A DNA stretch of 64,000 nt. Origin: Agrococcus casei LMG 22410. GTDB lineage: Bacteria; Actinomycetota; Actinomycetes; Actinomycetales; Microbacteriaceae. The DNA lies in contig NZ_FUHU01000038.1 in NCBI RefSeq assembly GCF_900163565.1, forward strand, positions 124,001-188,000, in the 5' to 3' direction. The notes beneath the pieces were generated by a model that had not been told where the DNA came from, did no database searches, and saw nothing but the letters and a program-made list of their open reading frames with translations. Position numbers and translations under genes: made by a program. This document shows positions 42,727 through 53,984 of this stretch, in pieces (within the stretch, counting starts at the first letter, position 1; the number at the start of each line of letters is the position of its first letter).

Positions 42727-43929
42727 ATGACCAAGATCGAGACCACCCACGCAGGCTCCCTTCCCCGCACCGCCGAGCTGATCGAGGCGAACGCCGCCCG
42801 TCAGATCGCCGATGACGGGTTCACCCTCGAGCGCACCGGAGAGTTCGAGCAGAAGCTCGCCCTCGCTGTCGACAGCGTCGTCCTCGCGCAGCGCGACGCG
42901 GGCATCACGATTCCCAATGACGGCGAGTACGGCAAGGCGATGTCGACGACCCTCAACTACGGATCGTGGTGGTCGTACATCTTCGAGCGCGTCGAGGGCC
43001 TCAGCCTCATCGACGAGGACTTCTTCAACAGCCCGCCCGTCGCATCCTCCCCCGGCAATGTGCAGCTCACGAGCTTCGCCGACCGCCGCGACCGCCAGCT
43101 CTTCCCCGGTGCGTACTCCGACCCCGACTCCGGTGTGACGATCGGCAAGCAGGCACCGGTGTTCCCGTCGACAACCGGCCCCCTGCGCTACCGCGGCCAG
43201 GAAGCGGTTGCCAGCGACGTGCAGAACCTCCGCGCCTCGCTCGACCGCGCCGGCATCGAGCAGGGCTTCGTCAGCTCGATCTCGCCGGGCTCGGGCGCAC
43301 GAATCACGAACTCGCACTACGCCACCGAACGCGAGCACATCTTCGCGTGGGCCGACGTGCTGCGCGAGGAGTACCGCGCAATCGTCGACGCAGGCCTCGT
43401 GCTGCAGATCGACGACCCGTCGATCGCCGAGAACTGGGATCAGATCAACCCCGAGCCGAGCATCGAGGACTACCGCGACTTCACCAGGCTTCGCGTCGAA
43501 GCCCTCAACTACGCACTCGAGGGCATCCCCGCCGAGCAGGTGCGCTTCCACCTCTGTTGGGGCTCGTGGCACGGCCCCCACGTCACCGACATCGAGTTCA
43601 AGCACATCGCCGACCTCATGCTCGAGATCAACGCACGCGACTACTCGTTCGAGGGCGCGAACGTGCGCCACGAGCACGAGTGGAAGGTCTGGCGCGACCT
43701 CGAGCTGCCCGCCGGCAAGCGCATCCTGCCCGGTATCGTGAGCCACGCGACCAACGTCGTCGAGCACCCAGAGCTGGTTGCAGACCGACTTGCCAAGTAC
43801 ACGGATGCCGTGGGCGCAGAGAACGTCGTCGGATCGACCGACTGCGGGCTCGGCGGCAGGGTGCACCCCGAGATCGCGTGGGCGAAGCTTCGCTCGCTCG
43901 GTGAGGGAGCAGGCCAGCAGCTGCGCTGA
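42727..43929 (+). CDS. Cobalamin-independent methionine-synthase-like protein (MetE C-terminal domain family)
   Basis: A 400-residue protein of the short MetE family: THAGSLPRT at the N-terminus, NDGEYGKAMS, zinc ligands in FHLCWGSWHGPH and STDCGLGGRVHPEIAW (His, Cys and Cys). It is about half the length of MetE (about 750 residues) and lacks the N-terminal domain, like core-MetE and epoxyalkane-CoM-transferase-like proteins. It may transfer methyl groups to homocysteine or act on a related thiol. TACCGT lies 6 nt before the ATG. Confidence 0.9.
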   Translation: MTKIETTHAGSLPRTAELIEANAARQIADDGFTLERTGEFEQKLALAVDSVVLAQRDAGITIPNDGEYGKAMSTTLNYGSWWSYIFERVEGLSLIDEDFFNSPPVASSPGNVQLTSFADRRDRQLFPGAYSDPDSGVTIGKQAPVFPSTTGPLRYRGQEAVASDVQNLRASLDRAGIEQGFVSSISPGSGARITNSHYATEREHIFAWADVLREEYRAIVDAGLVLQIDDPSIAENWDQINPEPSIEDYRDFTRLRVEALNYALEGIPAEQVRFHLCWGSWHGPHVTDIEFKHIADLMLEINARDYSFEGANVRHEHEWKVWRDLELPAGKRILPGIVSHATNVVEHPELVADRLAKYTDAVGAENVVGSTDCGLGGRVHPEIAWAKLRSLGEGAGQQLR

Positions 43930-43950
43930 GGCAGACCGCGAGGCGGCAGG

Positions 43951-43956
43951 TAGAAT
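43951..43956 (+). promoter_or_regulatory. -10 element of nadE (TAGAAT)
   Basis: TAGAAT is 6 nt before ATG 43963 without a Shine-Dalgarno, so a leaderless mRNA is likely. Confidence 0.6.
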
Positions 43957-43962
43957 CCGAGC

Positions 43963-44793
43963 ATGCGCGAGATACAGAGCCGGATCATTGCCGAGATGGG
44001 CGTGAAGCCCGAGATCGACCCTGCCGCCGAGGTCCGCAGCCGTGTCGCGTTCCTCTGCGACTACCTGCGGGCCAGCGGCACCAAGGGCTTCGTGCTGGGC
44101 ATCTCCGGCGGCGTCGACTCGACGCTCGCCGGTCGCCTGGCCCAGCTCGCCGTCGAGCAGCTCGCAGCCGAGGGCACCGAAGCAGACTTCGTGGCGGTGC
44201 GCCTGCCCTACAGCGTGCAGCACGACGAAGACGACGCGCAGGCGGCGCTGCGATTCATCCGCGCCAAGACCGAGTGGACCTTCAATGTGCAGCCCGCGGT
44301 CGACGGCATCGAGACCGAGTTCGCGCAGACCGCAGGCATGCCGATCTCTGACTTCAACAAGGGCAACGTGAAGGCCCGCGTGCGCATGGTCGCGCAGTAT
44401 GCGCTGGCCGGCGAGCGCAGCCTGCTCGTGATCGGCACCGACCACGGAGCCGAGTCGGTCACCGGGTTCTTCACGAAGTTCGGCGACGGCGGCGCCGACG
44501 TGCTGCCCCTCTTCGGGCTCAACAAGCGCCAGAACCGCCAGCTGCTCGAGCACCTCGGCGCAGAAGACCGCCTGATCGACAAGGCGCCCACCGCCGACCT
44601 GCTCGACGAGCAGCCCGGCCGCACCGACGAGGCAGAGCTCGGCCTCAGCTACGACGACATCGACGACTACCTCGAGGGGCGCGAAGTCTCGGCGGATGCA
44701 GCCGAGGCGATCGAGCGCCGCTTCCTGCAGTCGCGTCACAAGCGCACGGTTCCCGTCGCCCCGCAGCACACGTGGTGGCGCGGTCGGGCATAG
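43963..44793 (+). CDS. nadE: Ammonia-dependent NAD+ synthase
   Basis: A 276-residue NadE: PP-loop [17 protein letters not shown] near residue 46, AEYALAGER-like helix (here [15 protein letters not shown]) and [20 protein letters not shown], the NaAD-binding segment. It converts deamido-NAD+ to NAD+ with ATP and ammonia. The lack of an N-terminal nitrilase domain shows it is the ammonia-dependent form. Leaderless-type start with TAGAAT. Confidence 0.97.
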   Translation: MREIQSRIIAEMGVKPEIDPAAEVRSRVAFLCDYLRASGTKGFVLGISGGVDSTLAGRLAQLAVEQLAAEGTEADFVAVRLPYSVQHDEDDAQAALRFIRAKTEWTFNVQPAVDGIETEFAQTAGMPISDFNKGNVKARVRMVAQYALAGERSLLVIGTDHGAESVTGFFTKFGDGGADVLPLFGLNKRQNRQLLEHLGAEDRLIDKAPTADLLDEQPGRTDEAELGLSYDDIDDYLEGREVSADAAEAIERRFLQSRHKRTVPVAPQHTWWRGRA

Positions 44794-44826
44794 GCTAGCC
44801 ACAGCAGTCGCCAATAGCCTGTTCTG

Positions 44827-45231
44827 ATGCCGAAGGAGTCACCGCCAGTGTCACGTCGAAAGACGCCTGATCAGCACGATCACGCCCCGCTCAGCAGCGC
44901 TATCGGCGAGTTCTGGTCGACGCACCAGGTCATGGCACGCTCGGGCAGCAATCGCGACCGGCTCGGCGAGCTCATCGAGGCCCACGAGCTGCTGCATGTG
45001 ACCACTGCCGACGACCAGCGACTCTTCCCGGCATTCCAGTTCGACGGCAAGACCGTCAATCCGCGTCTCCTGCCGCTGCTGCGCGCCATGCTTCCCTCGC
45101 AAGACGGCTGGTCGGTCACGCTGCAGCTGATGCAGCCGATGCCAGAGCTCGGCGGCAAGACTCCGCTCGATGTCGTAGAGCGCGGCTCCGACTCCGACCG
45201 CAAGAAGCTGCTGAAGATCCTCAGCGCCTGA
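44827..45231 (+). CDS. Small protein with MbcA/ParS/Xre-like C-terminus, unknown function
   Basis: A 134-residue soluble protein. The C-terminal 40 residues (PELGGKTPLDVVERGSDSDR and KKLLKIL) resemble the toxin-binding DUF2384 domain of Xre/MbcA/ParS antitoxins, where a G-x-TP motif precedes a helix. No RES-type toxin gene is next to it. Two starts compete: ATG 44827 has TAGCCT 6 nt upstream (leaderless), while GTG 44848 has AAGGAG 9 nt upstream. The middle is strand-poor and rich in Leu/His. Confidence 0.65.
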   Translation: MPKESPPVSRRKTPDQHDHAPLSSAIGEFWSTHQVMARSGSNRDRLGELIEAHELLHVTTADDQRLFPAFQFDGKTVNPRLLPLLRAMLPSQDGWSVTLQLMQPMPELGGKTPLDVVERGSDSDRKKLLKILSA

Positions 45232-45272
45232 CCGAAGCGCGTTCTCTCAGGCAAGCGCGTTACGGTCAGCGC

Positions 45273-46088
45273 ATGACCCCCACCCGTCGCCGGCGCCTCA
45301 CCGCGGCTGCCTTCATTGCGCTCCTGCCGCTGGCGACGTCGGCGTGCTTCTTCGACAGCAGCCTGAGCGGCGACGTCGACGCGGCCGTCGAGCAGCTCGA
45401 CCCGACGCTGCTCGAGGTCACTGAGTCTGTCGGCGGCGTCAGCCAGGGCAAGAGCATCCAGGCAGACGTGCTCGACGGTGCGACCCCCGAGGCCGTCGCG
45501 GCCGACATCTGGCAGCCCATAGAAGACCACGAGGTCATGATGCAGCTGCGGCTGCCATCGGGCGCCACTGCCATCGTCGGTGACGGCACCGAGGGCGAAG
45601 ACGCCGTGGCCGCAGTGCTGGCGATCGCCTTCGACGAGCGGCTGGCCGAGGCGAAGCTCGCGCAGATCGAGATCAACGAGCACGGCGTCGCATTCGACAT
45701 CACATCGGATGCGCCGGTCGCCGAGACGTACAGCCTCGCCGACCAGCTGGTCACCGAGCATGGCGTCGACAATGCCTATGCGCACCTCACATCAACCGCT
45801 GGGCCTGAGCACACCCTCATCGTTCCGATGACAGGCTCGGGCCCGGTCAGCGACTTCGTCGACATCGCAGTCGGCGACGCGGCGACCGGCATCACCGATC
45901 TCTCGACGCTCGAGGCGCACCTGGATGCAGACGAGGCCGCTGCCGTGGTCACCGTCTGGGTCTCTGCAGAGAGCCCGTCGACGGCTGCCCAGGCGCAGCG
46001 GCTCTTCGATCTGCTCGACGCCGCATTCGATGCGGAGCTGACGCTGTGGGTCAACAGCGCAGCCGAGCCGCTCGTCGACCTCCCCTGA
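45273..46088 (+). CDS. Putative lipoprotein, unknown function
   Basis: A 271-residue acidic exported protein. A basic start (MTPTRRRR), hydrophobic core and Cys in TSAC suggest lipid modification, though the lipobox is weak (ATSAC). The mature part alternates strands and helices and contains repeated LxxAxx patterns; no domain is recognised. TACGGT lies 6 nt before ATG 45273. It is followed by 115 bp and the PfpI gene. Confidence 0.72.
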   Translation: MTPTRRRRLTAAAFIALLPLATSACFFDSSLSGDVDAAVEQLDPTLLEVTESVGGVSQGKSIQADVLDGATPEAVAADIWQPIEDHEVMMQLRLPSGATAIVGDGTEGEDAVAAVLAIAFDERLAEAKLAQIEINEHGVAFDITSDAPVAETYSLADQLVTEHGVDNAYAHLTSTAGPEHTLIVPMTGSGPVSDFVDIAVGDAATGITDLSTLEAHLDADEAAAVVTVWVSAESPSTAAQAQRLFDLLDAAFDAELTLWVNSAAEPLVDLP

Positions 46089-46203
46089 TTCGCCGTGAGC
46101 GAAGTCGAGTCAAGCCCCTGGCAGGACCACCTGCGAATCGGTAGCGTCGGAAACGCGCCGCAGCGGGCATCCGCTGACGCTCCGACAGAAGAAGGAGATT
46201 GCA

Positions 46204-46746
46204 ATGACTGACATCACTGGCAAGAAGGTAGCGTTCGTGCTGACGAACGGATACGAGGACTCCGAACTGACCGCCCCTTGGAAGGCGGTCGAAGACGCGG
46301 GCGGCACTGCCGTGCTGATTGCGCCGACGGCAGGCGAAGTCGAGGGCAAGAAGGGCCACCGCCAGGCCGTGGATCTGACGACTGACCAGGCGAGCGCCGC
46401 TGACTACGACGGCCTCGTGCTGCCAGGAGGCGTCATCAACGCCGATCACATTCGCATGGACCAGCCAGCGGTCGACCTCGTCAAGACGTTCGTCAATGAC
46501 GGCACACCCGTGGGCGTCATCTGCCACGGTGCCTGGATCCTGATCGAAGCTGACGCAGTGCGCGAGCGTACGATCACGAGCTATCCGTCACTCAAGACCG
46601 ACCTTGTGAACGCGGGGGCGAAGTGGGTCGACGAAGAGGTCGCAATCGACGAGGGGATCTTCTCGAGCCGCACCCCTGACGACCTGCCGGCGTTCAACGC
46701 CAAACTGATCGAAGAGGTCGCAGAAGGCGAGCACATCCGCTCTTGA
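46204..46746 (+). CDS. DJ-1/PfpI family protein (deglycase/protease-like)
   Basis: A 180-residue PfpI-type protein with the nucleophile elbow VGVICHGAWIL (Cys-His) near residue 104, the conserved Glu in NGYEDSELTAPW and PGGVINADHIR. Proteins of this type act as glyoxalase, deglycase or stress chaperone. GAAGGAG lies 7 nt before the ATG. No terminator is evident after it, so transcripts may run into the leader of the DHA2 pump. Confidence 0.92.
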   Translation: MTDITGKKVAFVLTNGYEDSELTAPWKAVEDAGGTAVLIAPTAGEVEGKKGHRQAVDLTTDQASAADYDGLVLPGGVINADHIRMDQPAVDLVKTFVNDGTPVGVICHGAWILIEADAVRERTITSYPSLKTDLVNAGAKWVDEEVAIDEGIFSSRTPDDLPAFNAKLIEEVAEGEHIRS

Positions 46747-46753
46747 TGACCCA

Positions 46754-46885
46754 TTGACTCCTGACGATCCCCTCGTGTAATGTTACGAGGCTGTCTGCGC
46801 TCGAGGCATTCCCGCCTCCACGACAGTTCTCCGCCTTGCTGAAGAGGTCATTCATCCCTTTCGAGGGGATCGTCACAGGAGTCTC
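46754..46885 (+). promoter_or_regulatory. Promoter, operator and structured leader of the DHA2 pump gene
   Basis: TTGACT (46754-46759) and TAATGT (46778-46783), 18 nt apart, form a promoter. The -10 is inside the palindrome CCTCGT-GTAATGTT-ACGAGG (46771-46790), a likely repressor operator. A 20-bp inverted repeat joins 46756-46775 to 46862-46883 (2 extra bases in the right arm); the right arm includes the Shine-Dalgarno CAGGAG. Within the leader, CTGTC..GACAG and GAGGC-ATTCCC-GCCTC form a hairpin. The left arm is upstream of the predicted transcription start. Confidence 0.7.
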
Positions 46886-48391
46886 ATGACCCAGCCGAAC
46901 ACTGCATCCATTCCCGTCAACGGCACGGGCGTCGACCCCAAGGCGATGCGTGTCATCTGGCTGTTGCTGGTCGCCGCGTTCGTCGCGATCCTCAATGAGA
47001 CGACGATGGGCATCGCGATCCCCCACCTCAACGTCGACCTCGGCATTCCACCCGAGCTCGGCCAGTGGATGACGAGCGCTTTCATGCTGTCGATGGCAGT
47101 CATCATTCCGGTGACCGGATTCCTCCTGCAGCGCTTCACGACCCGCCAGGTGTTCATCGCCGCGATGTCGCTGTTCAGCCTCGGCACGCTGATCTGTCTC
47201 GTCGCACCCGGATTCACCGTGCTGCTGACAGGTCGCGTGGTCCAGGCACTCGGAACAGGCATCATGATGCCGCTGCTCATGACGACGATGATGAACGTGG
47301 TGCCGCCTCGCTCGCGCGGCCGCATGATGGGTCGTGTCGGTCTTGTGATCTCGCTGGCGCCGGCAATCGGCCCGACGCTCTCGGGCTTCATCCTCGAGAC
47401 GCTCAGCTGGCGCTGGCTGTTCGCCATCATCCTGCCGATCGCGCTCGTCTCGCTCGGCCTCGGCATCCGCTGGATGACCAACCTCGGCGAGACGCGCCAC
47501 ATGCCGATCGATGTGCTGTCGATCGTGCTGTCGGGTGTCGCATTCGGCAGCATCGTCTTCGGGCTCAGTCAGCTCGGAACCGCTGGCGACGCTGAAGCCG
47601 TCGCCGTCGGCGGCATGTCGCCGGTCGCCCTCGGCGGCATCCTCCTCGCCTTCGGCCTCGTCATGCTCGCGCTGTTCGTGTGGTGCCAGATCGTGCTGCA
47701 GCGCAATGACCGTGCGCTCCTCGACCTGCGCGTCATGAAGAGCCGTAACTTCACGATCGCCGTGATCATCATGGCCGTCATCTCGATGATGATGTTCGGC
47801 ACGCTGACGCTGCTGCCGCTGTACCTGCAGGACGTCGTCGGACTCGACGCGATGATGTCGGGCGTGATCCTGCTCCCCGGCGCGGTCATGATGGGCCTCC
47901 TCGGCCCGTTCATGGGCCGCATCTACGACGCGCGCGGCCCTCGCGTGCTGCTCGTCCCCGGAACGGTGATCGTCGCCTCGGCGCTGCTGTTCTACTCGAG
48001 CGTGTCGCAGCACACTCCGTGGCCTGTGCTCATGGCGGTGCAGACGGTCATGTCGGTCGGCATGGCGATGTGCTTCACTCCGCTGTTCTCAGCTTCGTTG
48101 GGCTCGCTGCCGCGTCATCTCTACTCGCATGGCTCAGCAACGCTCAACACACTGCAGCAGGTGGGCGGCGCAACGGGTGTCGCAATTCTGATCGGCCTCT
48201 ACTCAGGCATCCTCCACACCGGCGAAGCCGCCGGGCTCAGCGCTGCAGAAGCTGGCGCCCCCGGAATTCGCTTGGCCTTCCTCTGTGCAGCGGGTCTCGC
48301 ACTCGTGCCGCTGACGCTCTCGTTCTTCGTCAGACGTCCGGCTGACAGCGAAGAGGCGGAGGCCCCCGTGGCACAGCCCGAGACCAACTGA
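46886..48391 (+). CDS. DHA2-type MFS multidrug efflux pump (EmrB/QacA-like)
   Basis: A 501-residue, 14-span major facilitator. Motif A-like loop [12 protein letters not shown] follows span 2, and the motif C-type stretch [19 protein letters not shown] lies in span 5. It closely resembles EmrB/QacA drug/proton antiporters. CAGGAG precedes ATG 46886 by 6 nt. No regulator is adjacent, but the palindrome over its -10 suggests control by a TetR- or MarR-type repressor encoded elsewhere. Confidence 0.95.
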   Translation: MTQPNTASIPVNGTGVDPKAMRVIWLLLVAAFVAILNETTMGIAIPHLNVDLGIPPELGQWMTSAFMLSMAVIIPVTGFLLQRFTTRQVFIAAMSLFSLGTLICLVAPGFTVLLTGRVVQALGTGIMMPLLMTTMMNVVPPRSRGRMMGRVGLVISLAPAIGPTLSGFILETLSWRWLFAIILPIALVSLGLGIRWMTNLGETRHMPIDVLSIVLSGVAFGSIVFGLSQLGTAGDAEAVAVGGMSPVALGGILLAFGLVMLALFVWCQIVLQRNDRALLDLRVMKSRNFTIAVIIMAVISMMMFGTLTLLPLYLQDVVGLDAMMSGVILLPGAVMMGLLGPFMGRIYDARGPRVLLVPGTVIVASALLFYSSVSQHTPWPVLMAVQTVMSVGMAMCFTPLFSASLGSLPRHLYSHGSATLNTLQQVGGATGVAILIGLYSGILHTGEAAGLSAAEAGAPGIRLAFLCAAGLALVPLTLSFFVRRPADSEEAEAPVAQPETN

Positions 48392-48729
48392 CGAAGTCGC
48401 GAAAGAAAAACTCCACCGAATGGCCCTTGGTGTGTGTAGACTGCAAGAGAGGGATCGGATTTCGGTCCCCCGTGTTGCGCAGATCGCGTCGCCCGTATCA
48501 TCCAAAACCCAGCCCCAGTTCGCGTGTGATTCCCGCTGCTGGTTGTGCTGACCATCTGTTCAATACCGACTGCATCCCACGCAGTCTCCGACAATTCGAT
48601 CGGCAATCATCTCACTGCATCTCCGCCTCATCCGACGCGACTATGTCGCGCCCGGCATCCGCCTCAGGATGCGGTTGGCAGCTGCAGCACATCGCTTTGT
48701 CACAAAGAAAAGAAAGAAGGCATAACGCC
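48392..48729 (+). promoter_or_regulatory. Long non-coding leader upstream of the cold-shock gene
   Basis: A 338-bp stretch without a convincing gene. It starts with an A-rich patch (AAAGAAAAA) after the pump gene. TAGACT at 48437-48442 could be a -10. Small hairpins occur at 48568-48586 (GACTGC/GCAGTC), GCGAC-TAT-GTCGC near 48635, GCATCC-GCCTCA-GGATGC near 48656, and CTTTG-TCA-CAAAG just before the Shine-Dalgarno AAGAAGG. Long structured leaders are typical of cold-shock mRNAs. The transcription start is not certain. Confidence 0.5.
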
Positions 48730-48933
48730 ATGGCAACAGGAACCGTTAAGTGGTTTGACAACGAAAAGGGCTTCGGCTTCATTGCTCCGGACGACGGCTC
48801 GGAAGACGTGTTCGCGCACTACTCCGCCATCGCTGGCAGCGGTCACCGCTCGCTCGACGAGGCTCAGAAGGTTGAGTTCGAGACCGAGCCCGGCCGCAAG
48901 GGCCTCCAGGCTGTCAACATCCGCGCTCTCTAA
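48730..48933 (+). CDS. Cold-shock protein (CspA family)
   Basis: A 67-residue cold-shock domain protein with RNP1 KGFGFI and RNP2 VFAHYS motifs ([17 protein letters not shown] near residue 7). It binds single-stranded RNA/DNA and melts RNA structure. ATG 48730 follows AAGAAGG at 9 nt. A long leader precedes it and a very strong terminator follows, so it is monocistronic. A desaturase gene is next. Confidence 0.97.
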   Translation: MATGTVKWFDNEKGFGFIAPDDGSEDVFAHYSAIAGSGHRSLDEAQKVEFETEPGRKGLQAVNIRAL

Positions 48934-48946
48934 ATAGAGACGCTCC

Positions 48947-48992
48947 AGATGCGGACGCACACCGGCACTATCGCCGGCGCGCGTCCGCATCT
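48947..48992 (+). terminator. Terminator after the cold-shock gene
   Basis: A perfect 12-bp outer stem AGATGCGGACGC/GCGTCCGCATCT (48947-48958, 48981-48992) plus an inner CCGGC/GCCGG stem, followed by TGCTTTCC. Confidence 0.92.
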
Positions 48993-49135
48993 TGCTTTCC
49001 ACTCCCCATACGGCGCGTCGTGCATTCACGACACTGCATGAGCAGAGCGCTACGTTGTAGACAGCGATCGGCATCTGCCGCTAGCTCCATCCAGGCAAGT
49101 GTTCACCACTGCCAGAACCTGAAGGAGCCGACCGC

Positions 49136-50245
49136 GTGACTTCTCCCACAACGACACTCTCGGGTCTCGGGCCCGTGCGCCAGACGTACGCCCGCACCGA
49201 AGACTTCCCCAAGACTCCGAGGGCCTTCGCCCTCGTATCGCAAGAGGTGCGCAGCGCCGGGCTCCTCGCTCGCGCCTACTGGTTCTACGGCATTGTCGCT
49301 GCAGCACTCGTGCTCGCGTTCGCCGGCTCCGTCACCGGCATGATCCTGCTCGGCGGCAGCTGGTTCCAGCTGCTCATCGCCGGGGCTGCCGGCATCCTCT
49401 TCACACAGGTCGCCTTCCTCACGCATGAGGCAGCGCACCGCCAGATCCTCAAGACGGGACCTGCAAACGACCTGCTTGCACGAATCCTTGCGGCAGGCGT
49501 CGTCGGCATCAGCTACGCCTGGTGGGATTCCAAGCACACCCGCCACCACTCGAACCCCAACCGTGTGGGCAAAGACCCCGACATCGAGGTCGACACGATC
49601 TCGTTCCTCGAAGAGGACGCAGTCGAGGCCCGTGGCCTTCGTCGCCTCATCACCAAGCGCCAGGGATGGCTGTTCTTCCCGCTGCTGACGCTTGAGGGCC
49701 TCAACCTGCACTACCAGGGCCTGCGCCACCTCTTCACGAAGGGCAAGGTCAAGGGCCGCTGGCTCGAGATCTCGCTCATCACCGTGCGATTCATCGTGGT
49801 CGTCGGCGGCATCTTCTGGATCATGCCGGTCGGCATGGCATTTGCCTTCCTCGGAGTGCAGCTCGCCGTCTTCGGCGTCTACATGGGCGCATCGTTCGCA
49901 CCCAACCACAAGGGCATGCCGGTCATCGACCGCGACGCCAAGCTCGACTTCTTCACCAAGCAGGTCCGTACCTCGCGCAACATCCGCGGCGGAGCCTGGG
50001 CCACCTGGCTGATGGGCGGCCTGAACTACCAGGTCGAACACCACCTCTTCCCGAGCATGGCCCGCCCGAACCTGTCGAAGGCCCGTCGCATCGTGCGCGA
50101 CTACTGCCTCGAGAACGAGATCCCCTACACAGAGACATCGCTCGTGCGCTCCTATGGCATCGTGATCGACTACCTCAACCGTGTCGGCCTCTCGGCACGC
50201 GACCCGTTCGACTGTCCGATCATCGCCCAGTACCGGCGCGGCTGA
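49136..50245 (+). CDS. Membrane fatty-acid desaturase
   Basis: A 369-residue di-iron desaturase with three His boxes: HEAAHRQ near residue 98, HTRHH near 136, and QVEHH near 301; four membrane spans surround them. It should introduce double bonds in phospholipid acyl chains, raising membrane fluidity in the cold. GTG 49136 has AAGGAG 9 nt upstream. Its place beside csp supports a cold-adaptation role. A terminator hairpin follows. Confidence 0.95.
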   Translation: MTSPTTTLSGLGPVRQTYARTEDFPKTPRAFALVSQEVRSAGLLARAYWFYGIVAAALVLAFAGSVTGMILLGGSWFQLLIAGAAGILFTQVAFLTHEAAHRQILKTGPANDLLARILAAGVVGISYAWWDSKHTRHHSNPNRVGKDPDIEVDTISFLEEDAVEARGLRRLITKRQGWLFFPLLTLEGLNLHYQGLRHLFTKGKVKGRWLEISLITVRFIVVVGGIFWIMPVGMAFAFLGVQLAVFGVYMGASFAPNHKGMPVIDRDAKLDFFTKQVRTSRNIRGGAWATWLMGGLNYQVEHHLFPSMARPNLSKARRIVRDYCLENEIPYTETSLVRSYGIVIDYLNRVGLSARDPFDCPIIAQYRRG

Positions 50246-50256
50246 CACAGCACCTT

Positions 50257-50302
50257 CAAGCCCTCACACCTGGCCCGCGCTTCGGGCTAGGGTGAGGGCT
50301 TG
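50257..50302 (+). terminator. Terminator overlapping the promoter of the next gene
   Basis: CAAGCCCTCAC (50257-50267) pairs perfectly with GTGAGGGCTTG (50292-50302), with an inner GCCCG/CGGGC stem. It ends the desaturase message. The TAGGGT box (50288-50293) for the following gene lies within the descending arm. Confidence 0.8.
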
Positions 50303-50326
50303 ATTGTCGAGATCAGGAGACGCGAG

Positions 50327-51511
50327 TTGCTGCAGAGAACGAGACATGCTGGCGTGCTCGCCGCATTCGTCTTCCTCGTCGCGTTCAACCTGCGGCCGGC
50401 CATCACTGCCGTGGGCCCGCTGCTGCCGCAGATCGGCGCAGATGTCGGCATCGACGAGGGCGCCCAGGGGCTGCTCGGGTCGCTGCCGCTGCTGGCATTC
50501 GCAGCCGTGTCGCCGTTCGTGCACCGCATCTCGCGCAGGCTGGGCTTCGAGGGCGCGATCCTGGCCACCATGCTGCTGCTCGCGGCCGGCACGATCATTC
50601 GCGCGTACACGGGCTTCACTGGCCTCTGGCTCGGAACCATCGTGGTCGGCGCCGCAATCGGCATCGGCAACGTGCTCGTGCCCACGCTCGTCAAGCGCGA
50701 CTACAGCCAGCACATCTCGCGCACGACGGGCATCCTGTCGGCATTCATGACCGCGTCGGCTGCGCTCGGCTCTGCTGTCGCTGTTCCGATGTCGGATGCG
50801 CTGGGCTGGCGCGGCGCGCTGGCATTCTGGGCGGCGCCTGCCCTGGTGGTGGCTCTCGTCTGGATTCCTCGCATCCGGGCTGCCGCATCCGCTGCTCCCC
50901 CGAAACCTGCTGCGCACCCGACCGTCAGCGTGTGGCGCCAGCCGACCGCGTGGCTGGTGACGGCCTTCATGGGGCTGCAGTCGACCACGTTCTACTTCTG
51001 CGTGACGTGGCTGCCGACGATCGAGATGCAGCGCGGCGTCTCAGAGCACCAGACCGGACTCAACCTGTTCGTCTACCAGATCGCGGGCATGATCGCGGCA
51101 CTCAGCATCCCGCGCCTCATGCGCCACGGCACCAGCCAGGTCGCAGCCGCGGTCACGGCGAGCACCCCCATGGTGATCGGACTGCTGGGCCTGATCTTCG
51201 CGCCCTCGCTCGGATTCCTCTGGGGCGTCGTCGCGGGCTCTGGCACGGGCGCGTGCCTCGCGGTCGCGCTCAGCCTCATCAGCCTTCGCGGCAGATCCAG
51301 CGCCGAGACCACGCAGCTGTCAGGCATGGCGCAGTCGATCGGCTATGTGATGGCAGCTGTCGGGCCGGTGCTCGCGGGTCTGCTCGCGCAGGCGACAGGC
51401 GGCTGGACGGCATCCCTCGGCGCCATCCTCGTCATCGCACTGGTGCAACTGGGCACTGCGGTGTTCGCAGGGCGCCCACGACGGGACGCCCGCGAACACG
51501 CGCCAGGCTAG
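50327..51511 (+). CDS. MFS transporter (CynX/NimT-like)
   Basis: A 394-residue twelve-span transporter with FVFLVAFNLRPAITAVGPLL in the first span and YSQHISRTTGILSAFMTASAALGSA in the middle, typical of the cyanate/nitroimidazole (CynX/NimT) family. The substrate is unknown. TTG 50327 is preferred because AGGAG lies 7 nt before it. TTG 50300 is an alternative with TAGGGT 6 nt upstream, but it overlaps the terminator stem. Confidence 0.88.
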   Translation: MLQRTRHAGVLAAFVFLVAFNLRPAITAVGPLLPQIGADVGIDEGAQGLLGSLPLLAFAAVSPFVHRISRRLGFEGAILATMLLLAAGTIIRAYTGFTGLWLGTIVVGAAIGIGNVLVPTLVKRDYSQHISRTTGILSAFMTASAALGSAVAVPMSDALGWRGALAFWAAPALVVALVWIPRIRAAASAAPPKPAAHPTVSVWRQPTAWLVTAFMGLQSTTFYFCVTWLPTIEMQRGVSEHQTGLNLFVYQIAGMIAALSIPRLMRHGTSQVAAAVTASTPMVIGLLGLIFAPSLGFLWGVVAGSGTGACLAVALSLISLRGRSSAETTQLSGMAQSIGYVMAAVGPVLAGLLAQATGGWTASLGAILVIALVQLGTAVFAGRPRRDAREHAPG

Positions 51512-51519
51512 TTGTCTGG

Positions 51520-53876
<2,357 letters not shown>

Positions 53877-53984
53877 TGGGTGCGCTCCTTGCTGTCGTTG
53901 GCGTGCCCCTCCATACTGACGTGAGACGACACGACTTGCGAGCATACGACACAGGTGTGACTCCGAGATCTGAGGAGCAGCGGC

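Noticed and set aside
42583-44814. 743-codon open frame antisense to the MetE-like gene and nadE
   Set aside because: Spans two confident genes on the other strand; no family features.
46756-46883. Invertible promoter (phase variation) bounded by the inverted repeat
   Set aside because: The -35 would lie outside the invertible segment, the arms differ by a 2-nt insertion, and no invertase gene is nearby; RNA-level control explains the layout better.
46694-48013. 439-codon open frame antisense to the DHA2 pump
   Set aside because: Composition dominated by Arg/His/Asp/Glu/Gln, a typical shadow; no promoter or ribosome site.
53880-53984. erm-type leader peptide for the Mph gene
   Set aside because: The Mph gene is on the other strand with its own Shine-Dalgarno, and no short leader ORF with a stalling motif is evident in this 105-bp gap.
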